From NCBI GenBank assembly GCA_964562905.1, contig CAZLVG010000014.1, forward strand, positions 1 to 19,038: a DNA stretch of 19,038 nt. The letters run 5' to 3'. This document shows positions 1 to 5,462 of this stretch, in pieces. A program made the translations under genes and the position numbers. How positions within the stretch are numbered: position 1 is the stretch's first letter; each line of letters starts with the position of its first letter. The notes under the pieces were generated by a model that saw only the letters and a program-made list of their open reading frames with translations, was not told the DNA's origin and did no database searches. Source of the DNA: CAYSWF01 sp964562905. GTDB taxonomy: Bacteria > Patescibacteriota > Andersenbacteria > UBA10190.

Positions 1-130
1 CAAAGACTGCTGCAAACACCGTTACGTAAACACCGGGAGTTAAACACCGGGAGTTAAACACCGGGAGTTGAAATGACGGTGTTTGCGCGCCCGTCTTCCA
101 GAGCAAGGTAAGGAATTAAGGCAGTCTTTT
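1..130. repeat. Nested inverted repeats enclosing a 14-bp tandem repeat
   Basis: Positions 2-10 are the exact reverse complement of 121-129 (AAAGACTGC/GCAGTCTTT), and 12-22 of 76-86 (GCAAACACCGT/ACGGTGTTTGC). Inside lie three perfect tandem copies of the 14-mer AAACACCGGGAGTT (28-41, 42-55, 56-69), preceded by a degenerate copy at 14-27. The right arm runs into a short T stretch (127-130), so the whole could be the hairpin end of a transcript entering from the left, a small palindromic element, or a regulatory array. No ORF is supported here. The repeats are directly visible; the role is unknown. Confidence 0.75.
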
Positions 131-210
131 ACGAATTACCAGTTACCAGTTACTAGTTACCAGTTACTAGTTACCAGTTACTAGTTACCAGTTACTGATT
201 ACGAATTACC
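127..210. repeat. Heptamer tandem repeat, locus 1
   Basis: Twelve consecutive 7-bp units of the form NNTTACN. The central eight alternate strictly AGTTACC/AGTTACT, which gives a 14-bp higher-order period, and the edges carry the variants AATTACC and GATTACG. Unit length and the TTAC core match the other intergenic heptamer arrays in this window. They resemble the short tandemly repeated repetitive (STRR) heptamers known from cyanobacteria, though that is similarity of type, not proof of relationship. Confidence 0.9.
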
Positions 211-216
211 AGCCGC

Positions 217-245
217 TTGCGCGCGGCAGAAGGGAAAGCTATACT
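217..245 (+). promoter_or_regulatory. Probable sigma70-type promoter of pyrF-pyrE
   Basis: A -35-like TTGCGC (217-222) and a -10 TATACT (240-245, five of six consensus bases) are separated by exactly 17 bp. The predicted start of transcription is near 252, which places the 21-bp palindrome at 254-274 directly at the start site. The -35 is weak (three of six), so the -10 carries most of the evidence. Confidence 0.5.
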
Positions 246-253
246 GGCTTGAT

Positions 254-274
254 GCCAAAACACGGTGTTTTGGC
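254..274 (+). promoter_or_regulatory. 21-bp palindrome at the predicted pyrF transcription start
   Basis: GCCAAAACAC and GTGTTTTGGC form a perfect 10-bp inverted repeat around a single central G. In DNA it is placed like a repressor operator; in RNA it would fold as a 9-bp stem with a 3-nt loop at the very 5' end of the leader. It contains the 8-mer CGGTGTTT, which also occurs at 77-84 and, as its complement AAACACCG, at 14, 28, 42 and 56. This links it to the upstream repeats. Function is inferred only. Confidence 0.55.
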
Positions 275-314
275 GAGAAAGTTTTGTTCTTTAACAATCT
301 GCGGGAGAGGTGCC

Positions 315-1211
315 ATGAAAGTGAGAACTTTTAGGGAAAAAGTGGACGCCCGAATTACCGAGGTTGACTCTTGCGTCTGCCTGGGACTGGACAGCGACTA
401 TCAAAAGCTTCCGGCCTGCGTCAAGTCGGGCGGCTTCAAGGAGTCGGCTCTGCGGTTCAACCGGGCCCACCTTGAGGCCAGCCACCGCCTGCTGGCCGCC
501 GTCAAATTCAACGCGGCCTTTTACGAGTCGCACGGCGCGGAAGGAAAAATCGCCCTTAAGGCAAGTGTTGAACACTGCCGTGAGATTGACCCCGGCCTGA
601 TTGTCATCGTGGACTACAAGCGAGCGGACATCGGCAATTCAAGCCTGGGCTACGCCAGGGAGGGCTTCAGCTACTACGAGGCCGACGCGGTTACGGTCAA
701 TCCCTACTTCGGCCGGGAAGCCACGCAGCCATTTCTGGACCAACGCGATAAAGGCGTTATGGTGCTGTGCAAGACATCCAATCCCGGCGGCGGGGAATTC
801 CAGGACTTTGTGGGACATCCGCCCAGCGGACCGGCTGACGAGCTGGCGCGGCTGCTAGGCACGGAAGGAAACGTCAACCTGTACCAGTACGTAGCCTACC
901 AGGTAGCGCGGCAGTGGAACCAGCACGGCAACTGCGGCCTGGTAGTGGGAGCGACCTATCCCCGGCAAGCGGCCACGGTGCGCCGGATAGTCGGCGACAT
1001 GCCGCTGCTTGTTCCGGGAATCGGCCAGCAGCAAGGAGCGCTTAAGGAAACAGTGGCAGGCACCCAGGACAGCCGCGGCCGCGGCCTGCTGATCAACTCC
1101 TCACGGGGCATTATTTTTGCCGGCGCCGACAAGAGCTTCGCCCAAGCAGGAGCAGAGAAGGCGGCCGAGCTAAAGAATGAAAGCAATCGGTACCGAAAAC
1201 GCCCGGCTTAA
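315..1211 (+). CDS. pyrF: Orotidine 5'-phosphate decarboxylase, type 2
   Basis: Converts OMP to UMP, the last step of de novo pyrimidine synthesis, in the cytosol. The 298-residue protein shows the OMP decarboxylase signature DYKRADIG (Asp100, Lys102, Asp105) and an upstream VKFN with Lys64, which together supply the catalytic Asp/Lys network. The C-terminal part (GATYPRQ, then LLVPGIGQQQG and LLINSSRGI) is typical of the longer type 2 family rather than the E. coli type. The start at 315 is chosen because GGGAGAGG (303-310) lies four bases upstream and the family homology begins soon after. The in-frame ATG at 249 would sit before the predicted transcription start and adds 22 unmatched residues. 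The pyrE-like gene follows after 51 bp in the same direction, so the two are probably co-transcribed from the 217-245 promoter. Confidence 0.93.
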   Translation: MKVRTFREKVDARITEVDSCVCLGLDSDYQKLPACVKSGGFKESALRFNRAHLEASHRLLAAVKFNAAFYESHGAEGKIALKASVEHCREIDPGLIVIVDYKRADIGNSSLGYAREGFSYYEADAVTVNPYFGREATQPFLDQRDKGVMVLCKTSNPGGGEFQDFVGHPPSGPADELARLLGTEGNVNLYQYVAYQVARQWNQHGNCGLVVGATYPRQAATVRRIVGDMPLLVPGIGQQQGALKETVAGTQDSRGRGLLINSSRGIIFAGADKSFAQAGAEKAAELKNESNRYRKRPA

Positions 1212-1262
1212 ACAGCCAAAGTTTTCAACTCTCATCCCGCATCACAAAACAGGGGAGATGTT

Positions 1263-1967
1263 ATGCCAAGACAGTTGGATTTCGGCCAGATTAGGTTGGC
1301 ACTGGAAATCTTTAACTCGGGAGCGTTTATGGATAAGCGCCAGTCGCCTGGCGGCCGTGGATTTAAACTAAAACTGCACGAGAGGGACCCGAGCGCGCCG
1401 CTTTCTCCCTTTTACCTCAACCTGCGCACCCCGGCTAACCCTAAACCGGGACCGCTGACGGCAGAGCTGGTGGCGAAAATCGGTCAACACCTGGCAGGCC
1501 TGGCTCGCGGCTTAATGCTGAAATTCAACGGCGTGGCCGGCTTGCCCCACGCGGGTGACCCGTTGGCGGAGGCTTTCGCCCGGGCCCACGCCGGACTTTA
1601 CCAGGGCAAACTTACCCTGCCGGTGGTCAAACTGCAAAAGGAACAGTCCCCAGGCCAAAGGCGAGTCGCACAAGTGGCCAGCAGCGGGCACAAACCCGGG
1701 GAGGTGGTGCTGGTAATTGATGACCTGATCACCAAAGCGGACACTAAACTGGAAGGCATCGCCGCGCTGGAGCGGGCCGGGATGAAAGTGCGGGATGTGC
1801 TGGTTTTACTGGACCGCCAGCAAGGAGGCGCCCGGCAACTGGCGGCGAGCGGCTACCGCTTGCACGCCTTGTTTAGCCTTCACGACTTGCTGCTATGCTA
1901 CCTGAACCAGAGGAAGATCACCAAACCGTTGTACAAAGAGATAACGGAATATCTCAACGCCGACTAG
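1263..1967 (+). CDS. pyrE: Orotate phosphoribosyltransferase, divergent
   Basis: Predicted to join orotate to PRPP, giving OMP for the preceding decarboxylase. The 234-residue protein carries the PRPP-binding stretch VLVIDDLITKADTKLEG (about residues 155-173) and the OPRT-like downstream segment LLDRQQGGARQLAASGYRLH. From family knowledge the nearest type is the OPRT half of the OMPDC-OPRT fusions of cyanobacteria and kinetoplastids, whose loop usually reads DDLITTGGSKLE. Here the phosphate-binding TGGS part is replaced by KADT, and the usual RKE..K loop is also unusual (KLQKEQ). Activity may therefore be altered. AGGGGAG (1251-1257) lies five bases before the ATG. The gene order pyrF-pyrE matches the domain order of those fusions. 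The fold assignment is fairly sure; the exact substrate is inferred. Confidence 0.8.
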   Translation: MPRQLDFGQIRLALEIFNSGAFMDKRQSPGGRGFKLKLHERDPSAPLSPFYLNLRTPANPKPGPLTAELVAKIGQHLAGLARGLMLKFNGVAGLPHAGDPLAEAFARAHAGLYQGKLTLPVVKLQKEQSPGQRRVAQVASSGHKPGEVVLVIDDLITKADTKLEGIAALERAGMKVRDVLVLLDRQQGGARQLAASGYRLHALFSLHDLLLCYLNQRKITKPLYKEITEYLNAD

Positions 1968-1990
1968 TAAAGTTACTCTCGACACCGGCG

Positions 1991-2047
1991 GCACCGGCGG
2001 CGCGAATCACTGTTTTAAGACACAGATTTGCCCGGCCGGTGCTTTTT
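1991..2047 (+). terminator. Possible intrinsic terminator after pyrE
   Basis: GCACCGGC (1991-1998) is the exact complement of GCCGGTGC (2035-2042), and five Ts follow immediately (2043-2047). The stem is GC-rich, but the 36-nt loop is long for an intrinsic terminator. It lies between the pyrimidine genes and rpiB, where transcription would be expected to end. Confidence 0.4.
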
Positions 2048-2118
2048 CATTTTCCGCCACGGCGCCCGTAAAAAGTACCGCGATTGGACTTCTCTTACTG
2101 GCGGCAACAGCCGGCAAG

Positions 2119-2127
2119 TGTTATATT
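2119..2127 (+). promoter_or_regulatory. Extended -10 element of rpiB, leaderless start predicted
   Basis: TGTTATATT matches an extended -10 (TG, one base, then TATATT at 2122-2127). Usual spacing puts the first transcribed base at about 2134, the A of the rpiB ATG. No convincing -35 and no Shine-Dalgarno sequence are present, consistent with a leaderless mRNA. Confidence 0.45.
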
Positions 2128-2133
2128 ACCAGC

Positions 2134-2592
2134 ATGACAGTCTACCTGGCGGCGGATCACAGGGGTTTGAAACTTAAAAACAGTATCAGGGACTGGTTGG
2201 CGCAACAAGGATACAGCGTGGAGGACTTGGGAGCCATGAAGATGGAAAAGGATGACGACTACCCCGATTTTGGCATTGCTCTGGGAAAGAAAGTTTCAGA
2301 AAACAGGGGCAGCCTGGGACTGGCGTTCTGCGGCTCGGGAGCGGGGATAAGTATGGCGGCCGGCAAGGTTAAGGGGATAAGAGCGGCCATGGCTTGCCAG
2401 CCGCGGGCGGCGGAGATGGTCAGAAAGCACGATGACGCCAACGTGATATCAATCGGGGCCGACTTTGTGGACGAAGAAAAAGCCCGAAAAATCGTGGCGG
2501 CTGCCCTAGAAACAAAATTTTCAGGAGCAGAACGGCATGTAAGAAGGATCAACAAGGTCAAAGCTTATGAAAGCAGCCATGAAGCAGCTTAG
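2134..2592 (+). CDS. rpiB: Ribose 5-phosphate isomerase B
   Basis: Interconverts ribulose 5-phosphate and ribose 5-phosphate in the non-oxidative pentose phosphate pathway. The 152-residue protein has the RpiB/LacAB fold signatures: AADHRG at the N-terminus with His9, the GLAFCGSGAGISMAAGK active-site loop with the catalytic-position Cys66, and RKHDDANVISIGA around residue 99. Length is normal for RpiB (about 140-150 residues). There is no Shine-Dalgarno sequence; the ATG sits where an extended -10 at 2119-2127 would start transcription. It heads a same-strand run with rpe and the two transketolase genes, which supports the isomerase role over a sugar-specific LacAB role. Confidence 0.93.
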   Translation: MTVYLAADHRGLKLKNSIRDWLAQQGYSVEDLGAMKMEKDDDYPDFGIALGKKVSENRGSLGLAFCGSGAGISMAAGKVKGIRAAMACQPRAAEMVRKHDDANVISIGADFVDEEKARKIVAAALETKFSGAERHVRRINKVKAYESSHEAA

Positions 2593-2618
2593 TAATTAGT
2601 GTCAGTAACTAGTAATTG
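2591..2618. repeat. Heptamer-type repeat, locus 2 (degenerate)
   Basis: AGTAATT, AGTGTC, AGTAACT and AGTAATT follow one another directly after the rpiB stop codon. Read on the minus strand the units are AATTACT/AGTTACT, so this is a short degenerate array of the same family in reverse orientation. Confidence 0.6.
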
Positions 2619-2795
2619 CGACGACGAAATATGGTTAAATCAGGGCTGACCCGTTTAACTACCCGTTATAGCGAGCGGCGGCGGGCTTGCCATAACACGG
2701 TGGAAATGACAAGAGACATAAGCCTTGCAAACTGCCAAACCCGAACGCGAGCTAGCCGGAGACGAGCAAATTTTAATCCCACCACGCCTGTCACC
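2619..2795. other. Non-coding spacer between rpiB and rpe
   Basis: About 180 bp between two heptamer arrays. Open frames run through it in two phases, but their predicted peptides match no family known to me and the downstream part is just the heptamer repeat translated. I see no convincing promoter, hairpin or small gene. Confidence 0.5.
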
Positions 2796-2844
2796 AGTTA
2801 CGAATTACGAGTTACGGATTACGGATTACGGATTACGAGTAACG
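2796..2844. repeat. Heptamer tandem repeat, locus 3
   Basis: Seven consecutive units: AGTTACG, AATTACG, AGTTACG, three GATTACG, and AGTAACG. The array ends three bases before the rpe start codon, so it takes the place of the ribosome-binding region. Translated in the open frame upstream of rpe it gives a repetitive peptide of the NYELRITDYGL type, a known sort of spurious extension. Confidence 0.9.
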
Positions 2845-2847
2845 CCA

Positions 2848-3519
2848 ATGCCTAACATTGAAATAGTGCCGGCGGTGCTGCGGCGGACTTACGAAAAGAT
2901 TGAAGAGGACTGGAACGTGGTGCGCGAGGCGGCCGCGCACGTTCAGATTGACGTTACGGACGGCGTCTTTGCCGGCGATGGCACGTTCCGGCAGGTAAGC
3001 CGGTTTAAGCGGCTGGCTAAAAGCGAGAAATGCGAGTTGCACATGATGGTGCACACACCGTCGTATTACGTTGACGATATAATTGACCTCAATCCGGCGC
3101 GGTGCGTTTTTCACCTGGAAGCGTTTTTTGACACGGGCGACACGGCGTTTGTTTACGAAAAACTACGGGAGAAAACCCAAAGCGAGCTGGCCCTGGCCCT
3201 AAACCCGGAAACATCAAACGAGCGGCTGGAAGAGCATCTGCCCCTGCTGGACTACGTCATGTTCATGGGGTATAACCCCGGCTGGGCTAACCAGCCGATC
3301 AATCCCGTGGTATATAAAAAGATAGGGCAGTTTAAAAGCAGACACGCCGACACGCCCGTGGCTGTGGACGGACACGTGGACAAAGAAACGGTAGCGCCGT
3401 ACGTGAAAGCGGGCGCCAGCATACTGTGCGCCAATACCTCTATTTTTGGCCAGGGTAATCCTCTAGAAAATCTGGAACAGTTAAGGCTGTTGGCGCGTGC
3501 GGCGGTTGAAGATCTGTGA
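2848..3519 (+). CDS. rpe: Ribulose-phosphate 3-epimerase family protein, divergent
   Basis: Predicted to interconvert ribulose 5-phosphate and xylulose 5-phosphate, feeding the transketolase encoded next. The 223-residue length fits the family, and its motifs appear in order: QIDVTDGVF (33-41), CELHMMV (62-68), HLE (89-91), a modified NPGW loop (143-146) and VDGHVDKETV (173-182). The family normally binds a metal through two His and two Asp. Here Asp35, His65 and Asp174 are kept, but the first His is Gln33, and the N-terminal SILSAD is replaced by AVLRRT. The start at 2848 is preferred: an ATG at 2725 only adds translated heptamer repeats. No Shine-Dalgarno is present. The gene ends 18 bp before transketolase N. 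The fold is clear; full epimerase activity is inferred from context. Confidence 0.8.
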   Translation: MPNIEIVPAVLRRTYEKIEEDWNVVREAAAHVQIDVTDGVFAGDGTFRQVSRFKRLAKSEKCELHMMVHTPSYYVDDIIDLNPARCVFHLEAFFDTGDTAFVYEKLREKTQSELALALNPETSNERLEEHLPLLDYVMFMGYNPGWANQPINPVVYKKIGQFKSRHADTPVAVDGHVDKETVAPYVKAGASILCANTSIFGQGNPLENLEQLRLLARAAVEDL

Positions 3520-3537
3520 TATGCTGGTAAGCAACTT

Positions 3538-4422
3538 ATGCAAAAGTTGACCAAGCTTGAGGACCTGGCACGCATGGCCAATACCATACGACAGGATATC
3601 ATTGAAATGCTGGTGGCGGCCGGCTCGGGACATTCGGCGGGATCGCTAGACTTGGCCGACATAGCGGCGGCCCTTTACTTTAACGTGCTCGACGTTGATC
3701 CCAAGCAAAAGGACAATCCTGACCGTGACCGGCTGTATGTATCCTGCGGACACACGGCGCCGGTGTGGTACGCGACACTGGCCCGCGCCGGTTTTTTCCC
3801 GGTGGAAGAGCTTAAGACTTTGCGGAAGCTAGGCACGCGCCTGCAAGGACACATGGACCGGCTGACGGTGCCGGGCGTGGAGTCTTCATCGGCCAGCCTG
3901 GGGCAAGGCCTCTCCATAGCGTGCGGCTCGGCTTACGCGGCGCAAATGGACGGTAACAGATATCAAACTTACTGCGTGCTTTCAGACGGAGAACACGACG
4001 AGGGGTCAACCTGGGAAGCGATCCAGTTTGCCGGACATTACCGGCTGCAACACCTAACCGCGATTATAGACAGAAATAACATTCAAATAGACGGCATGAC
4101 GGAGGACGTTATGACCAAGGAGCCGCTGCGAGACCGGTATGAGGCCGGCGGCTGGCACGTGATAGACGTAGACGGGCATAACATAGAAGAGATTATTGAC
4201 GCCTGCCGGGAAGCCGTGGCCATTGTGGAAAAACCGGTCTGCATCATTGCCCACACTATAGCCGGCAAAGGGGTAAAGTACATGGAAGGGGACTACCGCT
4301 GGCACGGCAGTCCGCCCGGCTCGGTGGAAACAGAGAGAACACCCCCGAAAGGCAAGCAGGCGGAGGAAGCGCTGAAGCAGCTTAGAACTTTAGGGGGCAA
4401 GATAAATAACATTGATTTGTAA
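3538..4422 (+). CDS. tktN: Transketolase, N-terminal (thiamine diphosphate-binding) subunit
   Basis: One half of a split transketolase, transferring two-carbon units between pentose and aldose phosphates. The 294 residues contain the thiamine diphosphate motif from SDGE (149-152) to RNN (179-181), plus the conserved histidines in GSGHSAG (His32), CGHTAP (His72) and QGHMD (His105). The length matches the separate N-terminal subunits of archaea and many bacteria. The other half starts three bases after this stop codon, so the two are surely co-translated and form one enzyme. There is no clear Shine-Dalgarno before 3538; Met13 at 3574 is an alternative start, though the residues before it look like normal family N-terminus. 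Confidence 0.93.
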   Translation: MQKLTKLEDLARMANTIRQDIIEMLVAAGSGHSAGSLDLADIAAALYFNVLDVDPKQKDNPDRDRLYVSCGHTAPVWYATLARAGFFPVEELKTLRKLGTRLQGHMDRLTVPGVESSSASLGQGLSIACGSAYAAQMDGNRYQTYCVLSDGEHDEGSTWEAIQFAGHYRLQHLTAIIDRNNIQIDGMTEDVMTKEPLRDRYEAGGWHVIDVDGHNIEEIIDACREAVAIVEKPVCIIAHTIAGKGVKYMEGDYRWHGSPPGSVETERTPPKGKQAEEALKQLRTLGGKINNIDL

Positions 4423-4425
4423 CTT

Positions 4426-5415
4426 ATGCTGGCTGAAGGAGCACGTTTAAGAAAAAATATTTTAAGCCAGGAGGTTGAAGCTGTGCCCACGCGTGATGGC
4501 TTTGGTGCTGGGCTGGTAGAAGCAGGCGAAAAGGATGAAAGAATAATGGTTCTGTGCGGCGACCTGTCCGATTCCACCAGAGCCGGTAAGTTCCGGGACG
4601 CCTTCCCGGAAAGGTTTATTGAATGCGGCATACAGGAACAAAACATGGCCAACGTAGCCGTGGGGCTGGCGCTGCAGGGCAAAATTCCTTTTCTCTCCAC
4701 CTACGCTGTTTTTTCACCGGGCCGCAACTGGGACCAGATAAGAATTTCTGGCTGCTATAATGATACCAACGTGAAGTATGCCGGGGCCCACGCGGGCGTG
4801 TCGGTGGGTCCGGACGGAGCCACTCACCAGGCTATGGAGGACATAGCCCTCACGCGCGTCCTGCCGCGGATGACCGTTTTGGTGCCGTGCGATATGGAGG
4901 AGGTGCGGAAGGTCACGCTGGCAGCGGCTAAAATAGAAGGCCCCGTTTACTTCCGATTCGCGCGGGCGGCCACGCCGCTGCTCACCACGCCGCAAACGCC
5001 GTTCCAAGTAGGCAAAGCGCGGGTCTTCCGCGAAGGGGGTGACGTGGCGATTATCGCGTCCGGCCCCATCGTCCACTCGGCGCTGCTGGCGGCGGACCGG
5101 CTGGTGGAAAGGGACATCTCCTGCCGCGTCATCAATAATCCTTCCGTGAAACCCTTGGACGAAAAAACCGTTGAGGCGGCCGCCAAACAGTGCGGCGCCG
5201 TGGTAACCTGCGAGGAGCACCAGGTTATGGGCGGCATGGGCAGCGCGATAGCGGAATTTCTGGCGGAAACTTACCCCGTGCCGATGAGGTTTATCGGCAT
5301 GCATGATTCTTTCGGAGAGTCTGGCACGCCGGAAGAGCTGCTGCGCAAATACCGGATGGACGCGGACGCGATTGAAGACGCGGTTAGGAAAGTAATTAAG
5401 TACAAACGAGGTTAA
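4426..5415 (+). CDS. tktC: Transketolase, C-terminal subunit
   Basis: Supplies the pyrimidine-binding and C-terminal domains of transketolase. At 329 residues it has PTRDGFGAGLVEAG (21-34), LCGDLSDST (43-51) and IECGIQEQNM (65-74); Glu71 is in the place of the glutamate that activates the thiamine diphosphate ring. SFGESGTPEELLRKY in the last quarter is also typical of the family. The ATG at 4426 is chosen because the N-terminal stretch before PTRDG looks like that of related split transketolases and the gap to tktN is only three bases. A strong internal AGGAGG (4469-4474) followed eight bases later by an in-frame GTG (4483) could give a 310-residue form that still contains all catalytic parts. 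Confidence 0.92.
   Translation: MLAEGARLRKNILSQEVEAVPTRDGFGAGLVEAGEKDERIMVLCGDLSDSTRAGKFRDAFPERFIECGIQEQNMANVAVGLALQGKIPFLSTYAVFSPGRNWDQIRISGCYNDTNVKYAGAHAGVSVGPDGATHQAMEDIALTRVLPRMTVLVPCDMEEVRKVTLAAAKIEGPVYFRFARAATPLLTTPQTPFQVGKARVFREGGDVAIIASGPIVHSALLAADRLVERDISCRVINNPSVKPLDEKTVEAAAKQCGAVVTCEEHQVMGGMGSAIAEFLAETYPVPMRFIGMHDSFGESGTPEELLRKYRMDADAIEDAVRKVIKYKRG
4469..4485 (+). promoter_or_regulatory. Strong internal ribosome-binding site and alternative GTG start in tktC
   Basis: AGGAGG at 4469-4474 and an in-frame GTG at 4483-4485, eight bases apart, lie 57 bp inside tktC. It is the best Shine-Dalgarno match I see in the window. It may be the real start or only the coding sequence for Glu-Val; the N-terminal family resemblance argues for the upstream ATG. 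Confidence 0.35.
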
Positions 5416-5462
5416 GAAAAATTGCCCGCTTAGCCGAAAGCCGCGGGTAAGCCCGTGGAGCT

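Noticed and set aside
1..210. CRISPR array
   Set aside because: The repeats are contiguous 14-mers and 7-mers without spacers, and no cas gene is present.
249..314. Longer pyrF reading from the ATG at 249
   Set aside because: It lies before the predicted transcription start and adds 22 residues spanning the palindrome; the ATG at 315 has a good ribosome-binding site and fits the family.
1073..1084. CCGCGGCCGCGG palindrome in pyrF
   Set aside because: It encodes conserved-looking residues near the C-terminal INSSRG motif without any length increase, so it is ordinary GC-rich coding sequence.
2725..2847. N-terminal extension of the epimerase gene
   Set aside because: The extra 41 residues are largely a translation of the 7-bp repeat array and have no counterpart in the family.
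5416..5462. Bidirectional terminator between tktC and the GH13 gene
   Set aside because: Only short imperfect stems (CCCGC/GCGGG, CGCGGG/CCCGTG) and no T-run on either strand; too weak to annotate.
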